DNA of 64,000 bases from the NCBI GenBank assembly GCA_963625685.1, contig CAVFTR010000008.1, positions 20,896-84,895 on the forward strand, written 5' to 3'. The notes under the pieces are model-generated. The model made no database searches. It was not told where the DNA came from and worked only from the letters and a program-made list of their open reading frames with translations. The stretch comes from F23-B02 sp963625685. Its GTDB lineage: Bacteria; Bacillota; Clostridia; Oscillospirales; Oscillospiraceae. Made by a program: the position numbers and the translations under genes. Below are positions 27,065 through 35,161 of this stretch, one piece after another; positions within the stretch are counted from its first letter, which is position 1, and every line of letters starts with the position of its first letter.

Positions 27065-27493
27065 TCACGTTTTTCTTTCAAATATCAGATATGTGCGCCC
27101 CTCGATCCTGCGCAGCTTATCCGAAACGCGGCCGAGCCGTGCCGGATCGGCGGGTATCGCGGTCAGTCCGTCCGCGGCAAGGCAGCCCATTTTTCCCCGC
27201 CGCCACAGAGTGTCGGCGGCGCTTTCCCTTACGGGCCTGTCGGCGGCGTATTCGACCCTCGCCGGCAGCTTTTTGAGCTCTGCGCGTGAAAAGCGGCGCG
27301 CTATGCCGAGGCCGGTGGCATCGGGGCGCAGGGTGCCCAGAAGCGCGCTTTTCCCGCCGCCGAAGAGATAGAGACGCACGGGTCTGTCCGCAGCGGCGGC
27401 GCAGTGCGCCTCCAATACCGTCATCAGCCCTTCCGTATATATCTTCAGGCTCCCGCAGCTTTTTCCGTCTATGTAGACCGGCGCGCTGTGCAT
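27065..27493 (-). CDS. Hypothetical protein, 142 residues
   Basis: No domain I can name. The N-terminus (APVYIDGKSCGSLKIYTEGL) and the C-terminus (RRIEGRTYLIFERK) resemble uncharacterised Oscillospirales proteins whose start reads as a small beta-rich module, and LYLFGGGKSALLGTLRP sits in the middle. No signal peptide or membrane helix. It lies between mazF (67 bp upstream) and the nucleoside phosphorylase (60 bp downstream) on the same strand. The reading frame is long and uninterrupted, which favours a real gene. Confidence 0.55.
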   Translation of the reverse strand: MHSAPVYIDGKSCGSLKIYTEGLMTVLEAHCAAAADRPVRLYLFGGGKSALLGTLRPDATGLGIARRFSRAELKKLPARVEYAADRPVRESAADTLWRRGKMGCLAADGLTAIPADPARLGRVSDKLRRIEGRTYLIFERKT

Positions 27494-27524
27494 CTTATCC
27501 GCCCTCCTTACGGCATTTGCCGAC

Positions 27525-27552
27525 CGCTCCCCGGGCTTTCGTCCGGGGAGCG
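27525..27552 (-). other. Hairpin between mazF and the 142-residue hypothetical gene
   Basis: Perfect 10-bp stem (27525-27534 with 27543-27552), 8-nt loop, just after the mazF stop. There is no T-run on the minus strand, so termination is doubtful; RNA processing or stability are alternatives. Confidence 0.45.
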
Positions 27553-27560
27553 CTGCTTTG

Positions 27561-27905
27561 TCACAGCCCGAAGCTCACGGCTATGGCGCTGTCCACCTTT
27601 GTCATGGTGCCCTCGTCGAGCCTGCCCATGCGCTCACGCAGGCGCGATTTGTCCAGGGTACGTATCTGCTCGAGCAGGATCACGCTGTCGCGCGAGAGCC
27701 CCACGCTCCGCGCGTTGAGCTCTATATGCGTCGGCAGACGCGCCTTGCCGGTCTGGCTGGTTATGGCTGCGGCGATAACGGTCGGGCTGTGCCTGTTGCC
27801 GGTGTCGTTCTGGACGATGAGCACGGGGCGCATACCGCCCTGCTCCGAGCCCACGACGGGGCTGAGATCGGCGTAAAAAATATCTCCACGTTTGACTATA
27901 CTCAA
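27561..27905 (-). CDS. mazF: MazF/EndoA-type mRNA interferase
   Basis: 114-residue PemK/MazF toxin. Nearly canonical EndoA sequence: VKRGDIFYADLSPVVGSEQG, then GMRPVLIVQND, GNRHSPTVIAAAIT and VGLSRDSVILLEQIRTLDK. The catalytic Arg and Thr/Ser region (RPVLIVQND, ITSQTGK) is intact. The enzyme cuts mRNA at short sequence-specific sites. The usual partner, a MazE/EndoAI antitoxin encoded immediately upstream, is missing: only 97 bp separate it from the lipoprotein gene, with no open frame of suitable size seen there. Confidence 0.93.
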   Translation of the reverse strand: MSIVKRGDIFYADLSPVVGSEQGGMRPVLIVQNDTGNRHSPTVIAAAITSQTGKARLPTHIELNARSVGLSRDSVILLEQIRTLDKSRLRERMGRLDEGTMTKVDSAIAVSFGL

Positions 27906-28002
27906 TTTGATTCACACTCCGCTAAGGTATATAGCCGCCCGCTACATCTTATGTAGTGCGCTGACTATATTCTCCCACGCGGGCGTGAATTTTATACCCT
28001 TT

Positions 28003-28545
28003 TCAGGAAATGCTCCAGTCGGATATCCCGACGCAGACCACGGTCTTCTCCTTATAGCTTATCTCCGCCGAGCGCGGCATGAGATCGGCGCCTATCCATA
28101 AGGTCACAACATAGTCGTCCGACGGTATGAGCCTCGCGGCGATCATGTCGCCCTCGACCCAGCTTATCTCCGTATGGCCGTCGCGCATTGCGCGCACGAG
28201 CAGCGGCAGCGAGGACATGGGGCTGAGCTCCGCGTCGTCGAGAGCTCCTATATCGAGGCTCGCCCCGTCATACTCAAGGCTCAGCTCATCGCCGCTCAGC
28301 TCGGCCTTTATGCCGGAAAGAAGCTCCGGCTGCACGACCGTAACGGACGCGCCGTCCTTTGTCTGGACATAGCTGAGGCTGAAGCTTGCGGTCTTATCGC
28401 TGTACTGCGCCGAGACATCCGCCGAGAACGAGATGTTCTCCGCCGACGAGACTATGCTCACAAACTGCGCAAACTGAGCCCTTCCGTCGTCGGCGCAGCC
28501 GCACAGCAGGAAAAGGCACAGGATAAACGGCAATACTCTTTTCAT
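28003..28545 (-). CDS. LolA-fold-like lipoprotein, possibly GerS-like
   Basis: 180 residues. Signal peptide MKRVLPFILCLFLLCGC with lipobox LCGC (Cys17 lipidated). The rest is beta-rich and resembles LolA/RseB-type folds: alternating strands such as SFSADVSAQYSDKTASFSLS and VVTLWIGADLMPRSAEISYK. In Clostridioides difficile a LolA-like lipoprotein, GerS, lies in the order gerS-alr2-endoAI-endoA. Here a similar lipoprotein directly precedes mazF, which is why I suggest GerS-like; this is inference from context, not from detectable identity. Confidence 0.6.
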   Translation of the reverse strand: MKRVLPFILCLFLLCGCADDGRAQFAQFVSIVSSAENISFSADVSAQYSDKTASFSLSYVQTKDGASVTVVQPELLSGIKAELSGDELSLEYDGASLDIGALDDAELSPMSSLPLLVRAMRDGHTEISWVEGDMIAARLIPSDDYVVTLWIGADLMPRSAEISYKEKTVVCVGISDWSIS

Positions 28546-28680
28546 GTTCCACCCTCCGAAAGCATTTCTTGTCTTATTGTATTAACCGGCAGCGCCGAAC
28601 ATTATTCAAATTTTCAAATTCATTTGAAAAAGCTATTGTATTTCTGCTCTGGCAAGAGTATAATACTCAGCGAACTGAAT

Positions 28681-28775
28681 ACAGGGGAGCTTGTGTGAGC
28701 AGGCTGAGAGGAAGTAATCGAACTTCGACCCTCATACCTGATGTGGATAATGCCGCCGTAGGAAGCACTGTCGCT
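28681..28775 (+). ncRNA. TPP riboswitch (THI element)
   Basis: The conserved cores are visible in order: CAGGGGAGC near the start, GCTGAGAGG, then CATACCTGATGTGGATAATG and GCCGTAGGAAGC. These match the thiamine pyrophosphate aptamer. It precedes the thiW-thiM-thiE-thiD-cytX operon and should switch it off when TPP is abundant. Confidence 0.95.
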
Positions 28776-28780
28776 CTGTC

Positions 28781-28818
28781 ACAGGAGGATGCCGCAAAAG
28801 GTATTCTCCTGTTTTTTT
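28781..28818 (+). terminator. Expression-platform terminator of the TPP riboswitch
   Basis: Seven-bp stem (28781-28787 with 28806-28812) with a shorter inner helix, followed by seven T. Its position right after the aptamer indicates transcriptional attenuation. Confidence 0.85.
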
Positions 28819-28819
28819 A

Positions 28820-29040
28820 TTTGTCTTTTGAGAAAGGAGGAAGCGAACTCCACCTGTGTGGCGGACTGAGGGGGAGCGCCCTGAGTCTTGTATATCAGCG
28901 ATGGGAAGCCGTGTTCCGGCGTGAGAGGATGCCAGCAAGCATCGACCGAACTTCCGTGCGGCCCCGGATACAGCGGCCGCAGCTTTTGCCGGAAGCGTCG
29001 CTGAGCACAGCCGTTTCCAGATCTATTCAAAGGACGAGAT
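28820..29040 (+). other. Unexplained structured leader between the TPP terminator and thiW
   Basis: About 220 nt without a convincing gene. Visible helices: GATGC-6 nt-GCATC nested inside GGAAG...CTTCC (about 28908-28956), and TGCGGCC-11 nt-GGCCGCA (about 28957-28982). GGACT pairs with AGTCT around a G-rich loop (28864-28890). No T-run follows, and I cannot match it to a known riboswitch core. Confidence 0.45.
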
Positions 29041-29044
29041 AAAT

Positions 29045-29563
29045 ATGAAAAACTCAAACACGAAAAAATTGGCTCTTGCCGGCATTTTATGCGCCGTCGC
29101 CGTTGTCGGAAGTCTGTTCTCCTTCCCCGTTTTCGGCAGCAAATGCTCGCCGGTCCAGCACATGGTCAACATACTGTGCGCGGTCCTGCTCGGACCGGGC
29201 TACGGCGTCGCCGCGGCATTTACGGCCTCGCTTATACGCAATCTGCTCGGGCTCGGAAGTCTGATGGCCTTCCCGGGCAGCATGTTCGGCGCGCTGCTGT
29301 GCGGGCTCGTTTACGCCAAAACCGGAAGCATAGCGGGCACGCTGCTCGGCGAGGTGTTCGGCACGGCCGTGCTCGGCGGTCTGTGCGCATATCCTGTCGC
29401 CGTACTGTTCATCGGGCAGAACGCGGCCGACCTTGCCTTTTATGCGTATATCATCCCGTTTTTTATCTCAACGGCCGGAGGCGCCGCAATTTCGGCAGCG
29501 CTGATATACAGCCTGAAAAGAGCGGGCGTGCTCGATAAGGTGCAGAGCACTCTTAATCACTGA
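29045..29563 (+). CDS. thiW: ThiW, S-component of an ECF transporter for a thiazole precursor
   Basis: 172 residues, five to six membrane helices. Matches ThiW: KLALAGILCAVAVVGSLFSF, the conserved FGSKCSPVQHMVNILCAVLLGP, and FTASLIRNLLGLGSLMAFPGSMFGALLCG. ThiW is predicted to bind hydroxyethylthiazole and to work with shared ECF energising subunits encoded elsewhere. It is the first gene of the TPP-controlled operon, and the thiazole kinase ThiM follows 12 bp later, which fits uptake then phosphorylation. Confidence 0.9.
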   Translation: MKNSNTKKLALAGILCAVAVVGSLFSFPVFGSKCSPVQHMVNILCAVLLGPGYGVAAAFTASLIRNLLGLGSLMAFPGSMFGALLCGLVYAKTGSIAGTLLGEVFGTAVLGGLCAYPVAVLFIGQNAADLAFYAYIIPFFISTAGGAAISAALIYSLKRAGVLDKVQSTLNH

Positions 29564-29575
29564 GGAGGTTGAAGA

Positions 29576-30397
29576 ATGTTTTTTGAAATGCTTGAAAATG
29601 TGCGGAAAAAGTGCCCTCTGATCCACAATATCACCAATTATGTGACCGTAAACGACTGTGCGAACATCCTCATCGCCTGCGGCGCGTCTCCCATAATGGC
29701 GGACGACAGGGACGAGGCGGCGGATATAACCTCGATATGCGGCGGCCTGAATATAAACATAGGCACGCTCAACAGCCGCACCGTCGAGTCGATGCTCATA
29801 GCCGGAAAAAGAGCAAACGAGCTCGGACACCCGGTCGTTCTCGATCCCGTCGGCGCCGGAGCGTCGCGGCTTCGCACCGAAACGGCGCTGCGGCTTCTCA
29901 GCGAGGTGAGATTCAGCGTCATCCGCGGCAATATCTCCGAGATAAAGACGCTGGCGTCCGGAAGCGGCACGACAAAGGGCGTGGACGCCGATATCGCCGA
30001 CCGCGTGAGCGAAGAGGGTCTGGACGAGGCGTCTGCCTTCGCAAAGGCCTTTGCGCGGTCGACGGGAGCCGTCGTCGCAATAACCGGAGCCATCGACGTC
30101 GTCGCAGACGGAGGCAGGGCCTACTGCATCCGCAACGGCCATCCTATGATGTCCTCCGTTACGGGGACGGGCTGCCAGCTTTCCGCCATGACGGCGGCCT
30201 TCGTGACCGCGAACCCGGAGCATCCGCTCGAGGCGGCGGCCGCGGCCGTTTCCGCGATGGGGCTTGCCGGTGAGATCGCTCACGCAAGGCTCGGCGAAAT
30301 GGACGGCAATTCCAGCTACAGAAATTATATCATCGATGCTGTCTATAATATGACCCCGGAGGCATTGGAGAAAGGTTCAAGATATGAAGTGCGATAA
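29576..30397 (+). CDS. thiM: Hydroxyethylthiazole kinase
   Basis: 273 residues. Phosphorylates 4-methyl-5-(2-hydroxyethyl)thiazole. Signatures: CPLIHNITNYVTVNDCANILIA split around the N-terminus, VLDPVGAGASRLRT, IRGNISEI and the anion-hole region SVTGTGCQLSAMTAAF with the catalytic Cys. AGGAGG precedes the ATG. It overlaps thiE by 14 bp. Confidence 0.95.
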   Translation: MFFEMLENVRKKCPLIHNITNYVTVNDCANILIACGASPIMADDRDEAADITSICGGLNINIGTLNSRTVESMLIAGKRANELGHPVVLDPVGAGASRLRTETALRLLSEVRFSVIRGNISEIKTLASGSGTTKGVDADIADRVSEEGLDEASAFAKAFARSTGAVVAITGAIDVVADGGRAYCIRNGHPMMSSVTGTGCQLSAMTAAFVTANPEHPLEAAAAAVSAMGLAGEIAHARLGEMDGNSSYRNYIIDAVYNMTPEALEKGSRYEVR

Positions 30398-31025
30398 AAA
30401 AAGCATGCTGCTGTATGCGGTCACCGACCGGGCCTGGGTCGGCAGGCAGAGCCTGTACGAGCAGGTGGAATGTGCCCTGAGGGGCGGCGCGACCTGCGTT
30501 CAGCTGCGCGAAAAGGAGCTCGGCTACGAGGCCTTTCTGAAGGAGGCGGCAGAGATCGGCGCACTGTGCCGGAGCTATGGAGTCCCCTTCTTTGTAAACG
30601 ACAATGTCGATATAGCCATTAAATGCCATGCCGACGGCGTACATGTCGGCCAGGAGGACATGGCGGCCGCCCAGGCGCGTTTGAGGATAGGAGAGCAGAT
30701 GATGCTCGGCGTTTCCGTCCACACGGTGCAGGAGGCTCTTGAGGCCGTGAAAAACGGCGCCGACTGCCTCGGCGTGGGCGCGGTGTTCCCCACCTCCACG
30801 AAGGCTGACGCCGACGTTCTGCCGAAGGAGACCATACGCGATATCTGCGATGCCGTTGATATCCCGGTAGTCGCCATCGGCGGGATCAGCAAGAGCAACA
30901 TCTCCCGTCTTGCCGGAACCGGCGTGGACGGCGTTGCGCTGGTCAGCGCGATATTCTCGGCCGAGGATATCGAAAGCGAGTGCCGTGCGCTCAGAAGGCT
31001 CTCCGAGGAAATGGTGGATTCATGA
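30384..31025 (+). CDS. thiE: Thiamine phosphate synthase
   Basis: 213-residue TIM barrel joining HMP-pyrophosphate and thiazole phosphate to thiamine phosphate. Marks: YAVTDRAW, VQLREKELGYEAFL, FFVNDNVDIAIKCHADGVHV, GVGAVFPTSTK and VAIGGISKSN. It begins inside thiM and its TGA overlaps the ATG of the HAD gene by 4 bp. Central enzyme of this salvage operon. Confidence 0.95.
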   Translation: MKCDKKSMLLYAVTDRAWVGRQSLYEQVECALRGGATCVQLREKELGYEAFLKEAAEIGALCRSYGVPFFVNDNVDIAIKCHADGVHVGQEDMAAAQARLRIGEQMMLGVSVHTVQEALEAVKNGADCLGVGAVFPTSTKADADVLPKETIRDICDAVDIPVVAIGGISKSNISRLAGTGVDGVALVSAIFSAEDIESECRALRRLSEEMVDS

Positions 31026-31681
31026 GGATAGACTGCGCCGTCTTTGATTTTGACGGAACGCTCTTTGACTCCATGTTCATATGGGATATCGCCGGCGGGC
31101 TGTACCTGAGCTCCGTCGGCAGGGAGCCGGGGCCGTCCATGCAGGAGGATATCAGGGCGCTGAGCCTGTATCAGACCGCCTGCTATTTCAAAGAAAACTA
31201 CAGCCTGCCGCTTTCCGTCGAGGAGATAATGGCGGGCATCAACAGGACGGTAGAGCGTTTTTATATCGACGAGGTCCGGCCGAAGCCGGGCGCGGCCGCT
31301 TTTCTCGAGCGTCTGAAAAAGGCCGGTATACCGGCCTGCATCGCGACGGCATCCGACAGGTATCAGGTAGAGGCCGCGCTCAGAAGATGCTCCATGGAGC
31401 AGTATTTTGACGCGATATTCACATGCAGCGAGGTCGGGCACGGCAAGGACGAGCCCTTCATCTTCCGAAGGGCCGCGGAGCATTTCGGCGCGGAGCGCAG
31501 TGCGGCGCTCGTATTTGAGGACGCTGTCCATGCCGCCAGGACCGCCAAGGCAGACGGCTTCACGGTCGTTGCGGTGTACGACAGCAGCGAAAAGCGGCAG
31601 GACGAGCTGCGCGCTCTGGCCGATCTCTATCTGCCGGATCTTGAGCATACGGAAGAATTCTGGAGCTTTGCTTCGGCATAG
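31022..31681 (+). CDS. HAD-family phosphatase in the thiamine operon
   Basis: 219 residues from ATG 31022, in a 4-bp overlap with thiE. HAD motif I is FDFDGTLFDSM, motif II ATASD, motif III lysine in GHGKDEPF and motif IV VFEDAVHAA; the C1 cap between motifs I and II is helical as in beta-phosphoglucomutase relatives. Its operon position suggests dephosphorylation of thiamine phosphate or a pathway phosphoester; a general phosphatase is possible. Confidence 0.85.
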   Translation: MRIDCAVFDFDGTLFDSMFIWDIAGGLYLSSVGREPGPSMQEDIRALSLYQTACYFKENYSLPLSVEEIMAGINRTVERFYIDEVRPKPGAAAFLERLKKAGIPACIATASDRYQVEAALRRCSMEQYFDAIFTCSEVGHGKDEPFIFRRAAEHFGAERSAALVFEDAVHAARTAKADGFTVVAVYDSSEKRQDELRALADLYLPDLEHTEEFWSFASA

Positions 31682-31694
31682 GCCGAAGGCTTCA

Positions 31695-31762
31695 TGCGGC
31701 ATATTGGGGGCACCACCTTATGCCGCAATATAAAACAATGCTGATACCTTCAATTGAAGGTA
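31695..31762 (+). other. Two inverted repeats between the HAD gene and thiD
   Basis: A 9-bp stem (31695-31703 with 31719-31727) and, 17 bp on, a perfect 18-bp palindrome TACCTTCAATTGAAGGTA (31745-31762). The palindrome ends just before the AAAGGAG of thiD. Either RNA hairpins that set thiD expression, or a DNA operator for an internal promoter. Confidence 0.5.
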
Positions 31763-31778
31763 AAGAAAGGAGAAACAA

Positions 31779-32591
31779 ATGAAAATGAAAACAGCATTGA
31801 CCATTGCGGGAAGCGATTGCAGTGGAGGCGCCGGTATTCAGGCCGATCTTAAAACAATGACCATGAACGGTGTTTATGCCATGAGCGCTGTAACGGCGCT
31901 TACGGCTCAGAACACGACCGGCGTAAGAGCTATACAGGAGTCGACTCCCGCTTTTTTAAAGCAGCAGATCGACGCCGTGTTCGAGGACATACATCCGGAC
32001 GCGGTCAAGATAGGCATGGTATCCTCATCCGAGCTTATCCGCGTTATAGCCGAGCGGCTGCGGCATTACGGGGCCGAAAACATCGTCGTCGACCCCGTCA
32101 TGGTGGCGACCTCGGGCTCGGCTCTGATGAAGACCGAGGCCGTGCAGACGCTCACCGAGGAGCTTCTTCCCATTGCGGCGCTTGTAACGCCGAACATTCC
32201 GGAGGCCGAGGTGCTGTCCGGCATGAGCATTGAAACTCAGGCGGATATGGAAGCTGCGGCAAAGAAGATAGGCGGCAGCTATCACTGCGCCGTGCTGCTC
32301 AAGGGCGGCCACAGCGTCAGCGACGCAAACGATCTGCTTTACGCAGACGGCGAGCTCAGCCTGTTTGAGGGCAGGCGCATAGACAATCCGAATACCCACG
32401 GCACCGGCTGCACGCTTTCAAGCGCCATCGCGTCGAATCTCGCGAAGGGCTTTACTCTCAGTGAGTCTGTAAGAAGAGCGAAGGACTATATCTCCGAGGC
32501 GCTTGCGGCGATGCTCGATCTGGGAGCGGGCGCCGGTCCCATGCAGCACAATTTCGCGCTCGGCGGCAAATATGCGCAGGAGGCGGAATAA
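31779..32591 (+). CDS. thiD: Hydroxymethylpyrimidine/phosphomethylpyrimidine kinase
   Basis: 270 residues, ribokinase-like. Two successive phosphorylations of HMP to HMP-PP, the partner substrate for ThiE. Marks: LTIAGSDCSGGAGIQADLKT, VVDPVMVATSGSALM, LLKGGH and NPNTHGTGCTLSSAIASNLA with the anion hole and catalytic Cys. AAAGGAG precedes the ATG. Followed 1 bp after its stop by cytX. Confidence 0.95.
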   Translation: MKMKTALTIAGSDCSGGAGIQADLKTMTMNGVYAMSAVTALTAQNTTGVRAIQESTPAFLKQQIDAVFEDIHPDAVKIGMVSSSELIRVIAERLRHYGAENIVVDPVMVATSGSALMKTEAVQTLTEELLPIAALVTPNIPEAEVLSGMSIETQADMEAAAKKIGGSYHCAVLLKGGHSVSDANDLLYADGELSLFEGRRIDNPNTHGTGCTLSSAIASNLAKGFTLSESVRRAKDYISEALAAMLDLGAGAGPMQHNFALGGKYAQEAE

Positions 32592-32592
32592 G

Positions 32593-33762
32593 ATGACGGA
32601 AAAACGCACTTCGGTATTTGAAAACGGTCTTATCTGGTTCGGCGCAGCCGTTTCCATCGCAGAGATAACGACCGGCACGTATTTTGCGCCCCTCGGCTTT
32701 TCAAAGGGGCTTCTCGCGATCTTCATCGGCCATATCATCGGCTGCACCATGCTCTTCCTCTCCGGAGTCATCGGCGGCAGCATGCGCAGGAGCGCCATGG
32801 AATCGACCAAGATGAGCTTCGGAAGCAGGGGCGCTCTGCTCTTTTCTGTCCTGAATATCATTCAGCTCTTAGGCTGGACTGCCATAATGATCTTCGACGG
32901 CGCGCAGGCCGTAAACGGCATCCTTGATATCGGCAGCTGGGTATGGTGCCTGATAATCGGAGCGCTCATCGCCCTGTGGATAGTTATCGGCATTAAAAAT
33001 CTCGGCAAGGTGAACACCGTGGCTATGGCGGCCCTCTTCGTTCTGACGATAATACTCAGCTTTCTCATTTTCGGAAGGGGCAGCATGCTCAGCATAAGCG
33101 GCGAGGGCATGAGCTTCGGCGCGGCGGTCGAGCTTTCCGTCGCCATGCCGCTGTCCTGGCTGCCGCTGATAAGCGACTACACGCGTGAGGCGGAAAAGCC
33201 CGTCAGGGCGACCGCTGCCAGCGCGATCACCTACGGTCTCGTGAGCTGCTGGATGTATATAATCGGGATGGGGACCGCTATCTTCACCTCGGAATCGGAT
33301 ATCGCGCAGATAATGCTCAAGGCCGGGCTCGGCATCGGCGGATTGCTGATCGTTGTTTTTTCGACCGTCACCACGACCTTTCTCGACGCCTATTCCGCCG
33401 GCATTTCCAGCGAATCGCTCTCGAAAAGGCTCAGCGGCAGGTCCATGGCGATAGCCGCGACGGTTATCGGCACGCTCGGGGCAATATTCCTCCCGCTTTC
33501 CGATATCACCGCGTTCCTCTACTTCATCGGCTCGGTTTTTGCGCCCATGATCGCCATTCAGATAGCGGACTTCTTTATTCTGAAGGAAAACGCCGAGGGC
33601 AGCTCTTTTAATATAAAAAACCTCGTCATATGGCTTATCGGCTTTATTCTCTACCGTCTGCTCATGCAGGTAGATATTGTGGTCGGCAACACATTGCCGG
33701 ACATGGCCGTTACCATCGTGCTTTGCATCGCGGCGAACAGGCTGCTGCCCAAAAAAGACTGA
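32593..33762 (+). CDS. cytX: CytX, predicted hydroxymethylpyrimidine transporter (NCS1 family)
   Basis: 389 residues, about ten to twelve membrane helices. ATG 32593 follows thiD by one base, with AGGAGG inside the thiD end. NCS1 features: IWFGAAVSIAEITTGTYFAPLGF at the start and PLSWLPLISDYTREA in the middle. The CytX name rests on the NCS1 fold within a thiamine operon; thiD beside it would phosphorylate the imported pyrimidine. A GC-rich hairpin follows. Confidence 0.9.
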   Translation: MTEKRTSVFENGLIWFGAAVSIAEITTGTYFAPLGFSKGLLAIFIGHIIGCTMLFLSGVIGGSMRRSAMESTKMSFGSRGALLFSVLNIIQLLGWTAIMIFDGAQAVNGILDIGSWVWCLIIGALIALWIVIGIKNLGKVNTVAMAALFVLTIILSFLIFGRGSMLSISGEGMSFGAAVELSVAMPLSWLPLISDYTREAEKPVRATAASAITYGLVSCWMYIIGMGTAIFTSESDIAQIMLKAGLGIGGLLIVVFSTVTTTFLDAYSAGISSESLSKRLSGRSMAIAATVIGTLGAIFLPLSDITAFLYFIGSVFAPMIAIQIADFFILKENAEGSSFNIKNLVIWLIGFILYRLLMQVDIVVGNTLPDMAVTIVLCIAANRLLPKKD

Positions 33763-33768
33763 AGGCCC

Positions 33769-33800
33769 GGAGCGGGCGGGATAAATGCCCCGCCCGCTCC
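33769..33800 (+). terminator. GC-rich hairpin at the end of the thi operon
   Basis: Perfect 12-bp GC stem (33769-33780 with 33789-33800) with about an 8-nt loop. The following tract is AT-rich but not a pure T-run, so termination is probable rather than certain. Confidence 0.65.
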
Positions 33801-33820
33801 GAATATTATTCATTTTTCTC

Positions 33821-33849
33821 TTGACATTTGTCTGAATGTGGGCTTTAAT
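33821..33849 (+). promoter_or_regulatory. pheST leader promoter
   Basis: -35 TTGACA (33821-33826), 17-nt spacer, -10 TTTAAT (33844-33849), just before the T-box leader. Confidence 0.65.
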
Positions 33850-33864
33850 ACTATAGTAATATCG

Positions 33865-34086
33865 AAATTGCTTCGATCGGGAATATAATATCGCGGCGTC
33901 ACTCAGAGAACGGCGGTCACCGGCTGCAAGCCGCCCGTGATGCGGATATTCAGTTCGCCCGTGAGCTCCGGCCAATCCCCGGCGGCGGTCCCGTTAAAAC
34001 CGTTTGAGTGCGATAAACATCGAATAAGGGTGGTACCGCGGAGGCCTGGTCTTTCGTCCCATTGCGGACGTAAGACTATTTTTTTG
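33865..34086 (+). ncRNA. T-box leader controlling pheST
   Basis: The T-box sequence AGGGTGGTACCGCG is at 34027-34040, and the terminator stem (34048-34059 with 34066-34077, then T-run) follows immediately. Upstream helices form Stem I. TTC triplets at 33949 and 33954 are candidates for a Phe specifier. Uncharged tRNA-Phe would stabilise the antiterminator and raise pheST expression. Confidence 0.93.
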
Positions 34087-34119
34087 TTTATTTTTGATCT
34101 GAAGATAAGGAGAGACACG

Positions 34120-35145
34120 ATGAAAGCATTGATGAATCAGCTCAGAGAAAGCGCCGTGAAGGCCATTCTCAACGCTGACAGTCCCGAAAATCTTGAAGCG
34201 CTGAGAGTCAGGTATCTCGGCAAAAAGGGCGAGCTTACAGCCATACTCAAGCAGATGGGCAAGCTCTCGGCCGAGGAGCGCCCCGTCATGGGCCAGCTTG
34301 CAAACCAGATACGCGCAGAGCTCGAGGACGCGATAGACCAGACCCGCAAAAAGCTCGAGGCCGCCGCTCTGGAGGCCCGTCTGGAGCTTGAAACGGTCGA
34401 CGTAACGGTTCCGGGCGAGGATATCCGCCTGGGGCATAAGCACCCCATGTACAAGGCCCTTGACGAGATAAAGGACATCTTCGTCGGCATGGGCTTTACG
34501 GTCCTCGACGGTCCCGAGGTCGAGCTTGCGACATATAACTTTGATAAGCTCAACGCCGAGGAGGGCCACCCCTCCCGCGACTGGTCGGACACCTTTTATT
34601 TTGACGAGGACAGCCGCGTGATGCTCCGCTCGCAGACGAGCCCCATGCAGGTGCGTGCGATGGAGACCATGAAGCTGCCTATCCGCATCGTTGCCCCGGG
34701 CAGAGTTTACCGCAAGGACGAGGTCGACGCGACGCACTCGCCGATGTTCCATCAGGTCGAGGGCATGGTCATCGACAAAAACGTCACCATGGCAGACCTC
34801 AAGGGCACCCTCAACCTCGTCATGCAGGAGCTTTTCGGCGAGGGCACCGTCACGAGATTCAGACCGCACCACTTCCCCTTCACCGAGCCCAGCTGCGAGA
34901 TGGACGTTCAGTGCCACAAGTGCGGCGGCAAGGGCTGCCCCACCTGCAAGGGCGAGGGCTGGATCGAGGTGCTCGGCGCGGGCATGATCCACCCGAAGGT
35001 GCTCGAGATGAGCGGGATAGACAGCGAGGAATACACAGGCTGGGCCTTCGGCATGGGCCTTGAGCGCCTTGCGATGCGCAGATTCAAAATATCCGACCTG
35101 CGTCTGATATTTGAAAACGACGTCCGCTTCCTGGAACAGTTCTGA
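34120..35145 (+). CDS. pheS: Phenylalanine--tRNA ligase alpha subunit
   Basis: 341 residues from ATG 34120 (AAGGAGA upstream); the longer open frame reaches into the T-box and is not used. Class II catalytic domain: motif 2 region MRVRAMETMKLPIRIVAPGRV-like, FHQVEGMVIDKNVTMADLKG and the motif 3 end GWAFGMGLERLAMRRF. A zinc-like insert KCGGKGCPTCKGEGWIEVLG is typical of the bacterial alpha chain. N-terminal coiled coil (1-90) contacts tRNA. pheT follows after 16 bp. Confidence 0.97.
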   Translation: MKALMNQLRESAVKAILNADSPENLEALRVRYLGKKGELTAILKQMGKLSAEERPVMGQLANQIRAELEDAIDQTRKKLEAAALEARLELETVDVTVPGEDIRLGHKHPMYKALDEIKDIFVGMGFTVLDGPEVELATYNFDKLNAEEGHPSRDWSDTFYFDEDSRVMLRSQTSPMQVRAMETMKLPIRIVAPGRVYRKDEVDATHSPMFHQVEGMVIDKNVTMADLKGTLNLVMQELFGEGTVTRFRPHHFPFTEPSCEMDVQCHKCGGKGCPTCKGEGWIEVLGAGMIHPKVLEMSGIDSEEYTGWAFGMGLERLAMRRFKISDLRLIFENDVRFLEQF

Positions 35146-35161
35146 TGGGAGGAGAAATGAT

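Noticed and set aside
28569..29042. 157-codon open frame across the TPP riboswitch and thiW leader
   Set aside because: It runs through the aptamer and its terminator, has no ribosome-binding site and a basic, motif-free product.
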